Shown: positions 16,931 through 25,270 of the stretch, one piece after another | How positions within the stretch are numbered: the first letter of the stretch is position 1 | How the letters are laid out: the number at the start of each line of letters is the position of its first letter | Source: Deltaproteobacteria bacterium | GTDB taxonomy: Bacteria; UBA10199; JACPAL01; JAHFST01 | Length of the DNA stretch: 64,000 bases | Assembly: GCA_023265625.1 (NCBI GenBank) | Contig: JAHFST010000001.1 | Span: 161,265-225,264, forward strand | Reading direction: 5' to 3' | Program-made: the position numbers and the translations under genes | Notes under the pieces: model-generated | Seen by the model: only the letters and a program-made list of their open reading frames with translations | Databases searched by the model: none | Told to the model about the DNA's origin: nothing

Positions 16931-17307
16931 GGGTGGAAATAGAGTCTGAGCTTCGGGAAAATCTTAAAATGCTTGTAATTCCGGGTGGCCAAGGGGAGCC
17001 CTTTGACCGTGGCCGTGGCGGCAATCAGGCAGTCTTCTTTGTGGGTTGTGGGATGGTTGTGTCGGAGATCGGAGTATGTTTGCAAGATAAGAGGATTGAG
17101 TGGAACGAGCCGGTAGCGTTTTAAAAGATCGACAATGGCCTGCCGAGAGGCATCGGAAAGGCCTTTTTTAGAAAGGAGTTCTTTTTTAGTGACGGCGGAG
17201 TAATAAATTTGAAACTCTTGGCGTTCAAAAAATTTCCGGAACAACTGGTGGTTGAAATAGTCGATGAAGATGTCGGTATCGACAAGGAGGTTTATCTTTT
17301 TTGCCAT
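16927..17307 (-). CDS. VapC-like PIN-domain toxin, module 4
   Basis: 126 residues. LLVDTDIFIDYF gives the first aspartates, VTKKELLSKKG the glutamate, HKEDCLIAATA the third acidic residue, and LATRNYKHFKIFP the late Asn position. This is a complete VapC-type PIN metal site. The start lies 16 bases inside the antitoxin gene, and the stop overlaps the rsmD ATG as ATGA. The toxin gene therefore sits at the head of a row of housekeeping genes, an uncommon arrangement. Toxin identity is firm, RNA target unknown. Confidence 0.88.
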   Translation of the reverse strand: MAKKINLLVDTDIFIDYFNHQLFRKFFERQEFQIYYSAVTKKELLSKKGLSDASRQAIVDLLKRYRLVPLNPLILQTYSDLRHNHPTTHKEDCLIAATATVKGLPLATRNYKHFKIFPKLRLYFHP

Positions 17308-17552
17308 TTTTGGATTTCTGACAGGAAATCTTTATCGTTCTTGGAATGATTCTCCGTCCGAGCGGAATTGACATAGGCGACGCTGTTCAGTACGGTCTGA
17401 AAACCGTAAGGATTGAGCCTTTCTCGTACCAGGGACTCCAAGATTTGAACCGGATAAACGCGGAGTTTGCGTGCTTCCTGTTGCACGCGGCTCTTAAGTT
17501 TCCGGTCAAAGGTGATGGTCCAACGCTCTTTTTTCAGAAGGGCTCTAGGCAT
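17292..17552 (-). CDS. Antitoxin of module 4, ribbon-helix-helix type likely
   Basis: 86 residues. ERWTITFDRKLKSRVQQEA followed by YPVQILESLVRERL fits a ribbon-helix-helix DNA-binding start: a beta strand, a helix, a turn and a second helix. The charged C-terminus (KNDKDFLSEIQKWQKR) should bind the toxin. No Shine-Dalgarno sequence is present, and the predicted transcript begins at the ATG. The two ATACGTAT boxes at the start codon are suited to autorepression. Confidence 0.75.
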   Translation of the reverse strand: MPRALLKKERWTITFDRKLKSRVQQEARKLRVYPVQILESLVRERLNPYGFQTVLNSVAYVNSARTENHSKNDKDFLSEIQKWQKR

Positions 17553-17587
17553 ACGTATAAAATACGTATAGTCTTGTTTTTTGTCAA
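17551..17587 (-). promoter_or_regulatory. Promoter and operator of toxin-antitoxin module 4
   Basis: On the minus strand, TTGACA (17587-17582) and TATTTT (17564-17559) are 17 bases apart. The predicted start point is 17552, the A of the antitoxin ATG. Two copies of the self-complementary octamer ATACGTAT (17551-17558 and 17562-17569), separated by three bases, cover the -10 box and the start codon. Confidence 0.65.
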
Positions 17588-17644
17588 TGAGGAAAATCGA
17601 TTTGTTAAGTTGGTTTCATGAGCTTCAAATATTTGCAAATATTT

Positions 17645-17709
17645 GGGGACGTTGTTGACTACGTAAACTTACGAAGGGAGAGTTAGTTTACGTAGTCAAC
17701 AACGTCCCC
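17645..17709. repeat. 65-bp inverted repeat with 25-bp perfect arms
   Basis: The arms begin GGGGACGTTGTTGAC and are perfect over 25 bases (17645-17669 and 17685-17709) around a 15-base centre. It lies between the divergent module 4 promoter and the SHOCT gene. No T-run follows, so it is not a plain terminator. Size and terminal GGGGAC suggest a non-autonomous palindromic element of the REP/MITE kind. Confidence 0.75.
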
Positions 17710-17816
17710 TATTTTACAGAAGTGAAGCGGCGTTTTGCAGAGCTCTCATAAGTCTCGCCATTTTTCAAACGACTCTTATTGACAACTAAAAAAGCTAGGC
17801 GTAAGGCAGGGGGCCT

Positions 17817-18707
17817 ATGAAAAAACTTACCTCCGTTTTGTTGGTTGTTGTTGGCTTGACGATGTGGGCCGATCGGCCTGTGTTGGCCGGTCAAGAGCAA
17901 TACATTTACAAAAATCCGAATAAGCTCGACTTTGTTAAAGTAGATAAGGCCAAAAAAGAGGAGAAAGAGGGTGGCTTGAAGCATCCGGCCACGGTTGATT
18001 TGGGGCAGATGAAGGGGATTTTGTCTGCCATACATTTTAGCAAGAAGAATCTCCTCTTCAAGGATATGGAAGATCGGGGTTTGTTGGCGGAGCGTCATGT
18101 GGAGTTTTTGGCGCCGTTTATTGTGGAGGCGCTGCAGAAGGCGACGGACAATCAAGTGGTGGTGGTTTCCTACTTTACCAAGGATTCGAAGTACCTGGTC
18201 CAGAACAACCGCCTGACCATCTTCCGCGCCTTTGTCAAAGACGACGGGTTGCATATGCGTTTCAGCAAGGTTTATGCAAAACTTTTGGGCGATCGTGGTA
18301 CCAAGGGGGCGACGCGGACGGCCAATGAGGCGGAAGAGTTGAATGTCTCCTTTGAGATGCATCCCGGGCAGTCGTGGGTGACGATTGATCCGAAGGAGGT
18401 GTTGTTTGACTTGAAATATGACTTTGTGCGGAATGTCGCTCAGGCGGAAGCTGCGCCTGCGAAAAAAGACAAGAAGGAATCAAGCAAGATTGTCAACAAG
18501 ACCAAGACGGAAAAGGTGGAGAAGGCCTCGTCTGGTCCGGATGAGACTGATACCGTGAAAGAAGAGCGGCAGGACGCTGCCAAAGCGGTGCAAGACAAGA
18601 CCAGTATCCGTCAGCGCCTGAAGGAATTGGATGCCCTCAAGAAGGAAGATCTGATCACCGAAAAAGAGTATCAGAAGAAGCGTCAGCAGTTGTTGCTGGA
18701 ATTATAG
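17817..18707 (+). CDS. Exported hypothetical protein with C-terminal SHOCT motif
   Basis: 296 residues. MKKLTSVLLVVVGLTMWA and the following LAG form a signal peptide. Residues of about 30-200 are an unrecognised alpha/beta domain (LSAIHFSKKNLLFKDM, VVVVSYFTKDSKYLVQNN). A long Lys/Glu-rich linker follows, and the last 35 residues (IRQRLKELDALKKEDLITEK, then EYQKKRQQLL) match the SHOCT short C-terminal domain, which usually serves in oligomerisation or regulation. GGCAGGGGG precedes the ATG. The stop overlaps the convergent peptidase gene by six bases. Location is periplasmic or outer membrane; function unknown. Confidence 0.75.
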   Translation: MKKLTSVLLVVVGLTMWADRPVLAGQEQYIYKNPNKLDFVKVDKAKKEEKEGGLKHPATVDLGQMKGILSAIHFSKKNLLFKDMEDRGLLAERHVEFLAPFIVEALQKATDNQVVVVSYFTKDSKYLVQNNRLTIFRAFVKDDGLHMRFSKVYAKLLGDRGTKGATRTANEAEELNVSFEMHPGQSWVTIDPKEVLFDLKYDFVRNVAQAEAAPAKKDKKESSKIVNKTKTEKVEKASSGPDETDTVKEERQDAAKAVQDKTSIRQRLKELDALKKEDLITEKEYQKKRQQLLLEL

Positions 18708-19829
18708 AATAACAAAAATTTTCGGAATTTTCGTCAGGACCTCGCACCCCTTGCGCGTGACAAAAACAACATCCTCGATTCGAATCCCACCCAATTTTTC
18801 GTAGTACAGCCCCGGCTCCACGGTGACGACGTGTCCTTGTTTCAAAATCTCGGAGAGACGGCTGACTCGGGGAAACTCATGGATATCAAGGCCTAGACCA
18901 TGACCCGTTGAGTGGATGTAACCTTCCGGTTTGCCATTCCGGTTTTCGGTTTTGAAGCCAAATGACTCTAAGGTTGCGGCGACTTCACCATGCACCTTGG
19001 CGGCATCGATCCCGTGTCGGATCATGCGAATCCCTTTTTCTTGGGCGGTCTTGACGGCCAGATACATCTTTTTTTGGAGCGGGCTGGCCTTGCCCTTGAG
19101 CACGGTACGGGTGATGTCGCCATGATAACCGCTGGCCTCGGAGCGGGGAAAGACATCGATCACGATGGGTTGGTGCGCCGGGAGAGGACCGTAACCTGTG
19201 CAATGAGGATCGGCGCCCTGTTTGCCTCCGGCCACAATCGTCTTATGCCCGACAAAGCCCAGTGACATCATCTTACAATTGATAACCCCTTTGAGGGTCT
19301 CACTGGTGAGGGGTTTCCCTTGGTAATAAATTTTGTCCTGTTTGATGCGCGACGCGCGCAATACCTTGATCCCTTCGCTGATCCCGGCCTCCGTGGCTCG
19401 GAGGCTGGCGGTGATCAGTTTCTTCTCTTCCTGAGTCTTGATGGCCCGTTCGGGATAGAAGGGGTCTTGGATTTCGAGATGATAGCCGCGCTTTTTGAGA
19501 AAATTAGCCTCGCGTATTCCCAGGTAGGAAGGGACCACTAATTTTTTGACCCTGCGCTCCCGTAAGACGGTGTCCAGCACATCGAGCGAGGTGGGCGGCT
19601 TTTTCCCTGGCCGGCGTAATTTATTCAAATACTGGTTCAGTGAAAGCACTTGATGGACCCGAGCCTCTTTTTTCGCCCGGGAGATTTCCAGGTCCGAGAC
19701 GATCAGGATTTTTTTGCCGGCGATTTCCAAATAAAAAACCGGATCCGGCACAAAAAAACGGGTGGCCCAGAGCAGGTCGGCGCATTTTTCGGAATCGGCG
19801 ATGATGAGACGGTTGATCGATTTTTTCAT
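18702..19829 (-). CDS. M24-family Xaa-Pro peptidase
   Basis: 375 residues from the ATG at 19829; a TTG nine bases earlier is possible. The C-terminal pita-bread domain has the metal ligands of family M24: IVIDVFPRSEASGYHGDITR (both Asp), STGHGLGLDIHEFPRV (His), TVEPGLYY (Glu) and GIRIEDVV (Glu). The N-terminal domain (ADLLWATRFFVPDPVFYLEI) is the creatinase-like part seen in aminopeptidase P and prolidase. The enzyme removes residues before proline, or splits Xaa-Pro dipeptides, with two metal ions in the cytoplasm. No signal peptide is seen. Confidence 0.85.
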   Translation of the reverse strand: MKKSINRLIIADSEKCADLLWATRFFVPDPVFYLEIAGKKILIVSDLEISRAKKEARVHQVLSLNQYLNKLRRPGKKPPTSLDVLDTVLRERRVKKLVVPSYLGIREANFLKKRGYHLEIQDPFYPERAIKTQEEKKLITASLRATEAGISEGIKVLRASRIKQDKIYYQGKPLTSETLKGVINCKMMSLGFVGHKTIVAGGKQGADPHCTGYGPLPAHQPIVIDVFPRSEASGYHGDITRTVLKGKASPLQKKMYLAVKTAQEKGIRMIRHGIDAAKVHGEVAATLESFGFKTENRNGKPEGYIHSTGHGLGLDIHEFPRVSRLSEILKQGHVVTVEPGLYYEKLGGIRIEDVVFVTRKGCEVLTKIPKIFVIL

Positions 19830-19868
19830 GTGGACCAATCTAATCGATAACGACTATGAAGTAAAGTC

Positions 19869-20897
19869 ATGCTCTATTCAGGTGAGTTCAAGCCCATTTT
19901 TAAAAAAGTAGCGCGCACCCTCTACCTCTCACTTCGTGTACTCCCGAAGTCGCTGCGGGAGCCCATGGGGTTGGCCTATTTGTTGGCGCGCGCGGCGGAT
20001 ACCATTGCGGATACGGAGCTGGTGGGGATTGACGAACGGCAGCAATGTTTGGCCCGGTTAAAAAGCCGCTTGAGCGAGCCTGGCACTGATCCGGATGAGT
20101 GGCGGCTTTTAAGGTGGGGCGGGGTGGCGGATTTGCCGGAAGAGGGGATGTTGTTGCAAGAGTTGGATTCATTATTGGCGGGCTATTGGCGGTTGGACCC
20201 GGCGGACCGGGGGGATGTGAAGGCGGTGTTGGAGGACTTGATCTTCGGGATGGAACAGGATTTGAAAAGAACCTCCCTGGCCGATTTACAGGAACTGGAC
20301 ACCTATTGTCACTATGCCGCCGGGGTGGTGGGGGTCTTCTGGTCTCGAATGTTGGCCCGCCATGAACCGCGCCTGGCCGGATTGGATTGGGCGCAGATGG
20401 CGCAATGGGGTGATGAGTTCGGTAAGGGCCTGCAGCTCATCAATGTAATCAAAGATATCGCCAAGGATCACCGGCATGGGCGTTGCTATTTGCCGGAGAC
20501 GGAGTTGCATCGTTTGGGGTTGACTCCGCAAGATTTGGGAGATTCTGGGAAGCTAACGACGTTGCGTCCTTTGATTGACTATCTAATCGGCCAATCTTTA
20601 CAGGCATTGACCTCTGGGCAGAACTATATTCTGCAGTTGCCACGTATGGGGTATTTTATTCGCTTAGCGGCCCTTTGGCCTCTTTGGATTGGGCTGGCTA
20701 CCTTGGAATTCTTGATTCGGGATGAGCACTTACTTGATCCCAATACCCCGCATAAAATCCCCCGGAGGCAATTGAGGCATTTGCTGGCAAAATCATTCGT
20801 CTGTGTCGGTACTGATCGATTATTGACACGCTATTTTGAGCGAGCCACCGACCGACTCAAGAACTCCCCCATCGAGTCTCGAGCCAAGGCAAAATAA
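19869..20897 (+). CDS. Squalene/phytoene synthase family protein
   Basis: 342 residues. LLARAADTIADT (DxxxD) and LQLINVIKDIAKDHRHGRCY (second DxxxD plus the following Arg-Gly) are the two Mg-diphosphate binding motifs of head-to-head prenyl synthases. ARTLYLSLRVLPKSLREP is also typical. Such enzymes join two farnesyl or geranylgeranyl diphosphates into squalene or phytoene. No hopanoid or carotenoid genes adjoin, so the product cannot be decided. The spacing of 30 bases from the divergent peptidase leaves a shared promoter region. Confidence 0.82.
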   Translation: MLYSGEFKPIFKKVARTLYLSLRVLPKSLREPMGLAYLLARAADTIADTELVGIDERQQCLARLKSRLSEPGTDPDEWRLLRWGGVADLPEEGMLLQELDSLLAGYWRLDPADRGDVKAVLEDLIFGMEQDLKRTSLADLQELDTYCHYAAGVVGVFWSRMLARHEPRLAGLDWAQMAQWGDEFGKGLQLINVIKDIAKDHRHGRCYLPETELHRLGLTPQDLGDSGKLTTLRPLIDYLIGQSLQALTSGQNYILQLPRMGYFIRLAALWPLWIGLATLEFLIRDEHLLDPNTPHKIPRRQLRHLLAKSFVCVGTDRLLTRYFERATDRLKNSPIESRAKAK

Positions 20898-20978
20898 CCG
20901 CCGCACACATTACCAATCGCACCTGGGGTAATTTAGTTGCTTTATATTTTCAGATTTTTTTGGTAGGCAGAAAAACGC

Positions 20979-22760
20979 ATGAACGCCCTTCCCATTGTCA
21001 TCGGTAGCTTCTGCATCTTCGTCATTGCCTACCGTTACTACTCCGGATTTATTGCCACCAAGATTTTGGTGCTGGACGACCGGCGCACGACCCCGGCCCA
21101 TACCCTTTATGATGGGAATAATTATTACCCCACCAACAAATGGGTCCTATTTGGCCACCACTTCGCCGCCATTACGGGGGCGGGGCCGCTGATTGGGCCG
21201 GTGTTGGCAACGCAATTTGGATTTTTGCCGGGGTTGCTCTGGTTGGTGATTGGTGTGGTGTTGGGAGGGGCGGTGCATGATTTTATCATCCTGGTTTCTT
21301 CGGTCCGGCATCAGGGGCGCTCCCTCGCTCAGATGGCCCGTGAGGAGCTTGGGCCGGTCCCCGGGGTGATCTGCTCCATCTCGATCCTCTTTATCATTGT
21401 CATCGCCCTCTCCGGCCTGGGCTTGGCCGTCGTCAATGCCTTGAAAGACAGCGCTTGGGGGACCTTCACCATCGCGGCGACGATCCCGCTGGCCCTGTTC
21501 ATGGGGCTTTACATGTACGTCTTCCGCAAGGGGAAGATTGTTGAGGCCACCGTCATTGGCGTGATTGGGTTGGTGGCGGCCGTGATTGGTGGAAAATTTA
21601 TCCCAGGGAGCAGTTTGGGTAGTTGGTTCGCCCTTTCCAAAAATGGCATCACCGTCTCGATTGCCCTCTACGGTTTTGTCGCCAGTGTGCTGCCCGTTTG
21701 GATGCTGCTCTGCCCGCGCGACTATCTTTCGTCGTACATGAAGATTGGCACGATCACCTTTTTGGCGCTTGCCGTGATTGTCGTTCATCCCGATCTCAAG
21801 ATGGCCCCGGTCACCGAATTCATCCACGGCCATGGTCCGATCGTCCCGGGCAAGGTCTATCCCTTTGTCTTCATCACGATCGCCTGCGGGGCGATCTCCG
21901 GCTTTCACGCCCTGGTCGGTTCGGGGACCACCCCCAAGATGCTCTCATTGGAGTCCCACGCCCGGCCGATTGGCTACGGGGCGATGCTCATCGAGAGCTT
22001 CGTCGGGATCATGGCCTTGATTGCCGCGGCCTCGCTTCACCCCGGTGATTATTTTGCGATCAACGTCTCGCCCGAAAAATTTCAGCAACTGGGATTGGCC
22101 ACGGTGAACCTGGCCGAACTCTCAAAACAGGTTGGGGAAGACGTGGCCGGCCGGCCTGGCGGGGCGGTCTCGCTGGCCATCGGCATGGCCCAGATCTTCT
22201 CCGGTTTTCCGGGGATGAGTAATCTGATGGCCTACTGGTACCACTTTGCGATCATGTTTGAGGCCCTGTTCATCCTGACCACGATTGACACCGGGACCCG
22301 GGTGGCACGTTTTCTGCTGCAGGAATTCGGCGGTCTGTTCCATGAAAAACTCGGCCAGACCGACTGGTTGCCCGGCACCCTCCTGTCTTCAGCCATGATC
22401 GTCGGGGCCTGGTCCTACTTCATCTACACCGGCAGTATCGCCACCATCTGGCCGATGTTTGGCATCTCCAACCAACTCCTGGCCGCGGTGGCGCTTTGCA
22501 TTGCGACGACCATCCTCATCCAATCGGGCAAGGCCCGCTACATTTGGGTCACGCTCCTGCCGCTCGCCTTTGTCGGGGTCACGACGCTGATCGCCGGTTG
22601 GGAGAGCATCACCGATAATTTCTATCCGTTGACCCAGGACGCCGCCAAGTCGTTTCAGGGCTGGCTCAACATCACGCTCACCGCGGCCATCATGGCGATG
22701 GCCTTGGCCATTATTGGTTGTTCGGTGCGGCAGTGGGTGAGTAAATCTCCTCGACAATAA
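20979..22760 (+). CDS. cstA: CstA-family carbon starvation transporter
   Basis: 593 residues with about 16 hydrophobic segments. Family hallmarks are [40 protein letters not shown] and [18 protein letters not shown], then [19 protein letters not shown]. The CstA/BtsT family moves pyruvate (E. coli) or peptides across the inner membrane by proton symport during carbon limitation. This version is shorter than the roughly 700-residue enterobacterial forms, a length seen in other lineages. No two-component regulator sits beside it. The stop is two bases from the convergent arginase fusion. Confidence 0.93.
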   Translation: MNALPIVIGSFCIFVIAYRYYSGFIATKILVLDDRRTTPAHTLYDGNNYYPTNKWVLFGHHFAAITGAGPLIGPVLATQFGFLPGLLWLVIGVVLGGAVHDFIILVSSVRHQGRSLAQMAREELGPVPGVICSISILFIIVIALSGLGLAVVNALKDSAWGTFTIAATIPLALFMGLYMYVFRKGKIVEATVIGVIGLVAAVIGGKFIPGSSLGSWFALSKNGITVSIALYGFVASVLPVWMLLCPRDYLSSYMKIGTITFLALAVIVVHPDLKMAPVTEFIHGHGPIVPGKVYPFVFITIACGAISGFHALVGSGTTPKMLSLESHARPIGYGAMLIESFVGIMALIAAASLHPGDYFAINVSPEKFQQLGLATVNLAELSKQVGEDVAGRPGGAVSLAIGMAQIFSGFPGMSNLMAYWYHFAIMFEALFILTTIDTGTRVARFLLQEFGGLFHEKLGQTDWLPGTLLSSAMIVGAWSYFIYTGSIATIWPMFGISNQLLAAVALCIATTILIQSGKARYIWVTLLPLAFVGVTTLIAGWESITDNFYPLTQDAAKSFQGWLNITLTAAIMAMALAIIGCSVRQWVSKSPRQ

Positions 22761-22762
22761 TT

Positions 22763-25201
22763 TTAAAAGTCTTCGGGGTCTCCACGGGGTGGTTCAGTGG
22801 GAAAGACAAAATCGAGCGAAGACACGCCGATCCATTCGCCCGCAGCGACTCCCATTGAGTGGGAGACCTCGTCGGTGGTGACCACGGTGCCGTTTCGAAT
22901 CTGGTAGGGACCAACCACGGCGCGAAATCGAACACTCCCTTCATCCCAAGTACGGCCGATAAAACCATATTGCCACCCGTTGGTCCGCTCCAGAGAAGCG
23001 GTGCCGCCCACCGCGCCGCCGAAGGGCATTTTTTGGGTCCCGGTAAAAACCGGGTTATCAGCGAAGGCGCCTTCGTAATGAGGACCGCCATCGAGGGGAT
23101 CGATATCGCCATTGGGGGCAAAACCAATCTCTGTTAAGAGAGTGACGGCCCGTTGTGTTGCCTTGCCCGCCTTACCGATCAGGGGTTGGGCCGCCTCGGG
23201 CATGGCGTTGATGCGGAGGAAGGGTGGTAGTTTTTTTGCGAGCAGGTGGTGATCGTGCGCGGTCAGTGCGTCCATCTCCGCGTAAGTTTGGCCGTCTAGA
23301 TAACGTCGGACGACCTGTTCATAAAAAGCATTGGTACGTGTGCCAGGACCTGTTTCATCAAAATGAGGTAGAAACTCGCTCAAACAGGTACGTTCCGCCA
23401 GATCTTCTCGATGAGGCGAGAGGGCCGCCCAGAAGAAGCGGGCATGAGATCCGGCCCGGGCGTATCCGGGTTGGAGGGGAAAGGTGTGGCTGCTACCGGC
23501 GATCATGACCTCGACCAGGGACTCCTGGTCTTTACGGCCAGCCACGGCACGATGCACCATGAAGGCCCCTACCTCGGCCGGTCCATCGAAGTCTTGGCCG
23601 AAGAGGAGTTGGGGATCGGGTGTGAGTTGTCCCGTTGGCCCCGTCAATTTTTGGTAGCCAATTTGTCGATAATAATTATGGGGTCTTTCTGGTGTGCCAT
23701 GTTTGGGATAAAAAGACGAGGTGCCGATTGGAATCGCCCCTGGTCCAAGACCGGAGAGGATGGTGAACATAAATTCTTGCCTGTCCGCCCGGACCGTTTG
23801 TTGCCGGAAAGAACGAGTGGAGCGACCAACCTTTTGCCCCAAACGATGGTTGCTAAAATTGGTAGTTTGATAGCGTTGGCTGTCGGCGACCGCACGCAGC
23901 CCTGGGATGTCCTGCTGAATAGTTTGTCGGACTGGGATGACGGAGCGGTTGAGTGGATGAATAAAAGGACGGTCTCCATCGGTAACCGAGGCCAGCTTTG
24001 GTCGTAATGGCCCAGCTCCTGAACTGGCGTAAGTTGGCCGACGTCTTATCAGATCCCCCTCAACCGGTTCCGGGATCGAAAAGGGATTGGCCAGGTCCAA
24101 TTTATTGCCTAGCATGGCATCCAGCTGAGCCCAGACATAGCAGGCCCCCGTTTGTAGGGTGCGACCTGGCTCGCCCAGCAGGTGCCCGTTGAGGGGCGGG
24201 GCCACCTCGACAAGATCAGAGCCGACGATCTCAAAAACATTACCTAGGGCTTGAATCACGCCGCGTACCAGTTTGGGGTGGAGGCCCTCTGGCTCCATGG
24301 TCCCAGTGGCGGCGGCCCAGCGGGGGTCGGTGCCATCAATGTCGTTGGAAATGTACACGCGCCGGACCCCGGCCCTTTGGAGATTGGCAATCACTTCTTG
24401 AATCAGCCCTTCGGTTCCCAAGGCGCGGACATCTTCCATGCGAAATTGACGGAGCTCGAGCGTGCTCTCCCAGTGCTCGCGACTTTTACCTGAGACGCGG
24501 ATGCCAATTTGTTGCAGTCTCCCACCCCGCCCAATGCGGTCATTGGCGTGGTAGGCCCAGGTGGCAAAGCTGTACTTTACCCCGTCGCGTTCTCGCAAAA
24601 GATCGGTATGGGCATCAAAGTGGACAATCCCCAGGTCTTCGGGGGCATGGGAATCCTCTGGTGTGAGGCATTCAATCGGGATCCAGGAGATGGAGTGATC
24701 CCCGCCTAGGAGTAACACCCGGGCTTGAGGATTGATCTCATGGATGGCTTGTAAGGATCTTTTTAGGGCCGAGAGTGGGCTGACGGGCAATCCTTGCGCG
24801 GGTCCGTCTTTACCCCAACGTTCTCTTTGGATATGTGCGATCAAGTCAGGATGGAGCAGGTCGTCATGCAACAAGCTCGGATTGACAAAGACATCGCCAA
24901 TATCAATGACCCCGCGCTCAGCCAGGGCCTGGTACATCCCGGGGACGGAGAGAAATTGCAACCGGATCCCCAGCGGGCCTTTGAAGGCCCCGCGTTCAAA
25001 GCCGGCCCCCACATCCGATGGGACCCCGAGCATGACGACCTTGGCGGTGGCAATTTTATCCAATTCTTGCTGCCAGACGGGTTCGACCTGCGCTAAATCA
25101 GTGGTGCCATAACGTTGCAAAAGGAAGCGTCCGATTTCATCGCTGCCGGTCGTGACTGTTTTAATCCCCTGGGGTCGGAGCAGGGCGGTCAAAGTATTCA
25201 T
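22763..25201 (-). CDS. Arginase-family domain fused to arginine N-succinyltransferase-like domain
   Basis: 812 residues. Residues about 50-360 are a ureohydrolase: GGDHS (166-170), FDAHTD (195-200), SNDIDGTDP (285-293) and SDLVEVAPP (328-336) supply the two-Mn2+ site of arginase, agmatinase and relatives. Residues about 430-780 resemble AstA, arginine N-succinyltransferase. The most telling parts are ARFFWAALSP, CLSEFLPHFDETG, YEQVVRRYLDGQTYAEMDA, PLIGKAGKATQRAVTLL and NGDIDPLDGGPHYEG, which follow the AstA order. Both families act on arginine, so one polypeptide may join two degradation routes, or one half may be regulatory. The long TGT-ME replacement in the ureohydrolase (TGTMEPEGL) departs from the usual TGTPEPGG and makes the substrate unsure. 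Confidence 0.78.
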   Translation of the reverse strand: MNTLTALLRPQGIKTVTTGSDEIGRFLLQRYGTTDLAQVEPVWQQELDKIATAKVVMLGVPSDVGAGFERGAFKGPLGIRLQFLSVPGMYQALAERGVIDIGDVFVNPSLLHDDLLHPDLIAHIQRERWGKDGPAQGLPVSPLSALKRSLQAIHEINPQARVLLLGGDHSISWIPIECLTPEDSHAPEDLGIVHFDAHTDLLRERDGVKYSFATWAYHANDRIGRGGRLQQIGIRVSGKSREHWESTLELRQFRMEDVRALGTEGLIQEVIANLQRAGVRRVYISNDIDGTDPRWAAATGTMEPEGLHPKLVRGVIQALGNVFEIVGSDLVEVAPPLNGHLLGEPGRTLQTGACYVWAQLDAMLGNKLDLANPFSIPEPVEGDLIRRRPTYASSGAGPLRPKLASVTDGDRPFIHPLNRSVIPVRQTIQQDIPGLRAVADSQRYQTTNFSNHRLGQKVGRSTRSFRQQTVRADRQEFMFTILSGLGPGAIPIGTSSFYPKHGTPERPHNYYRQIGYQKLTGPTGQLTPDPQLLFGQDFDGPAEVGAFMVHRAVAGRKDQESLVEVMIAGSSHTFPLQPGYARAGSHARFFWAALSPHREDLAERTCLSEFLPHFDETGPGTRTNAFYEQVVRRYLDGQTYAEMDALTAHDHHLLAKKLPPFLRINAMPEAAQPLIGKAGKATQRAVTLLTEIGFAPNGDIDPLDGGPHYEGAFADNPVFTGTQKMPFGGAVGGTASLERTNGWQYGFIGRTWDEGSVRFRAVVGPYQIRNGTVVTTDEVSHSMGVAAGEWIGVSSLDFVFPTEPPRGDPEDF

Positions 25202-25270
25202 CCCCCCATCTTCGGCTGGGATGCAAAAGGGTTGCGGATTTTTTTGAATTTTCCTATCGTGCCCCCCTTC

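Noticed and set aside
19869-20897. A hopanoid or carotenoid gene cluster around the squalene/phytoene synthase
   Set aside because: Only the one synthase is seen; no desaturase, cyclase or second synthase is near.
20898-20978. Terminator after the squalene/phytoene synthase gene (short ATTACC/GGTAAT stem and a later T-run)
   Set aside because: The stem is six bases with a long loop and the T-run is too far away to support a call.
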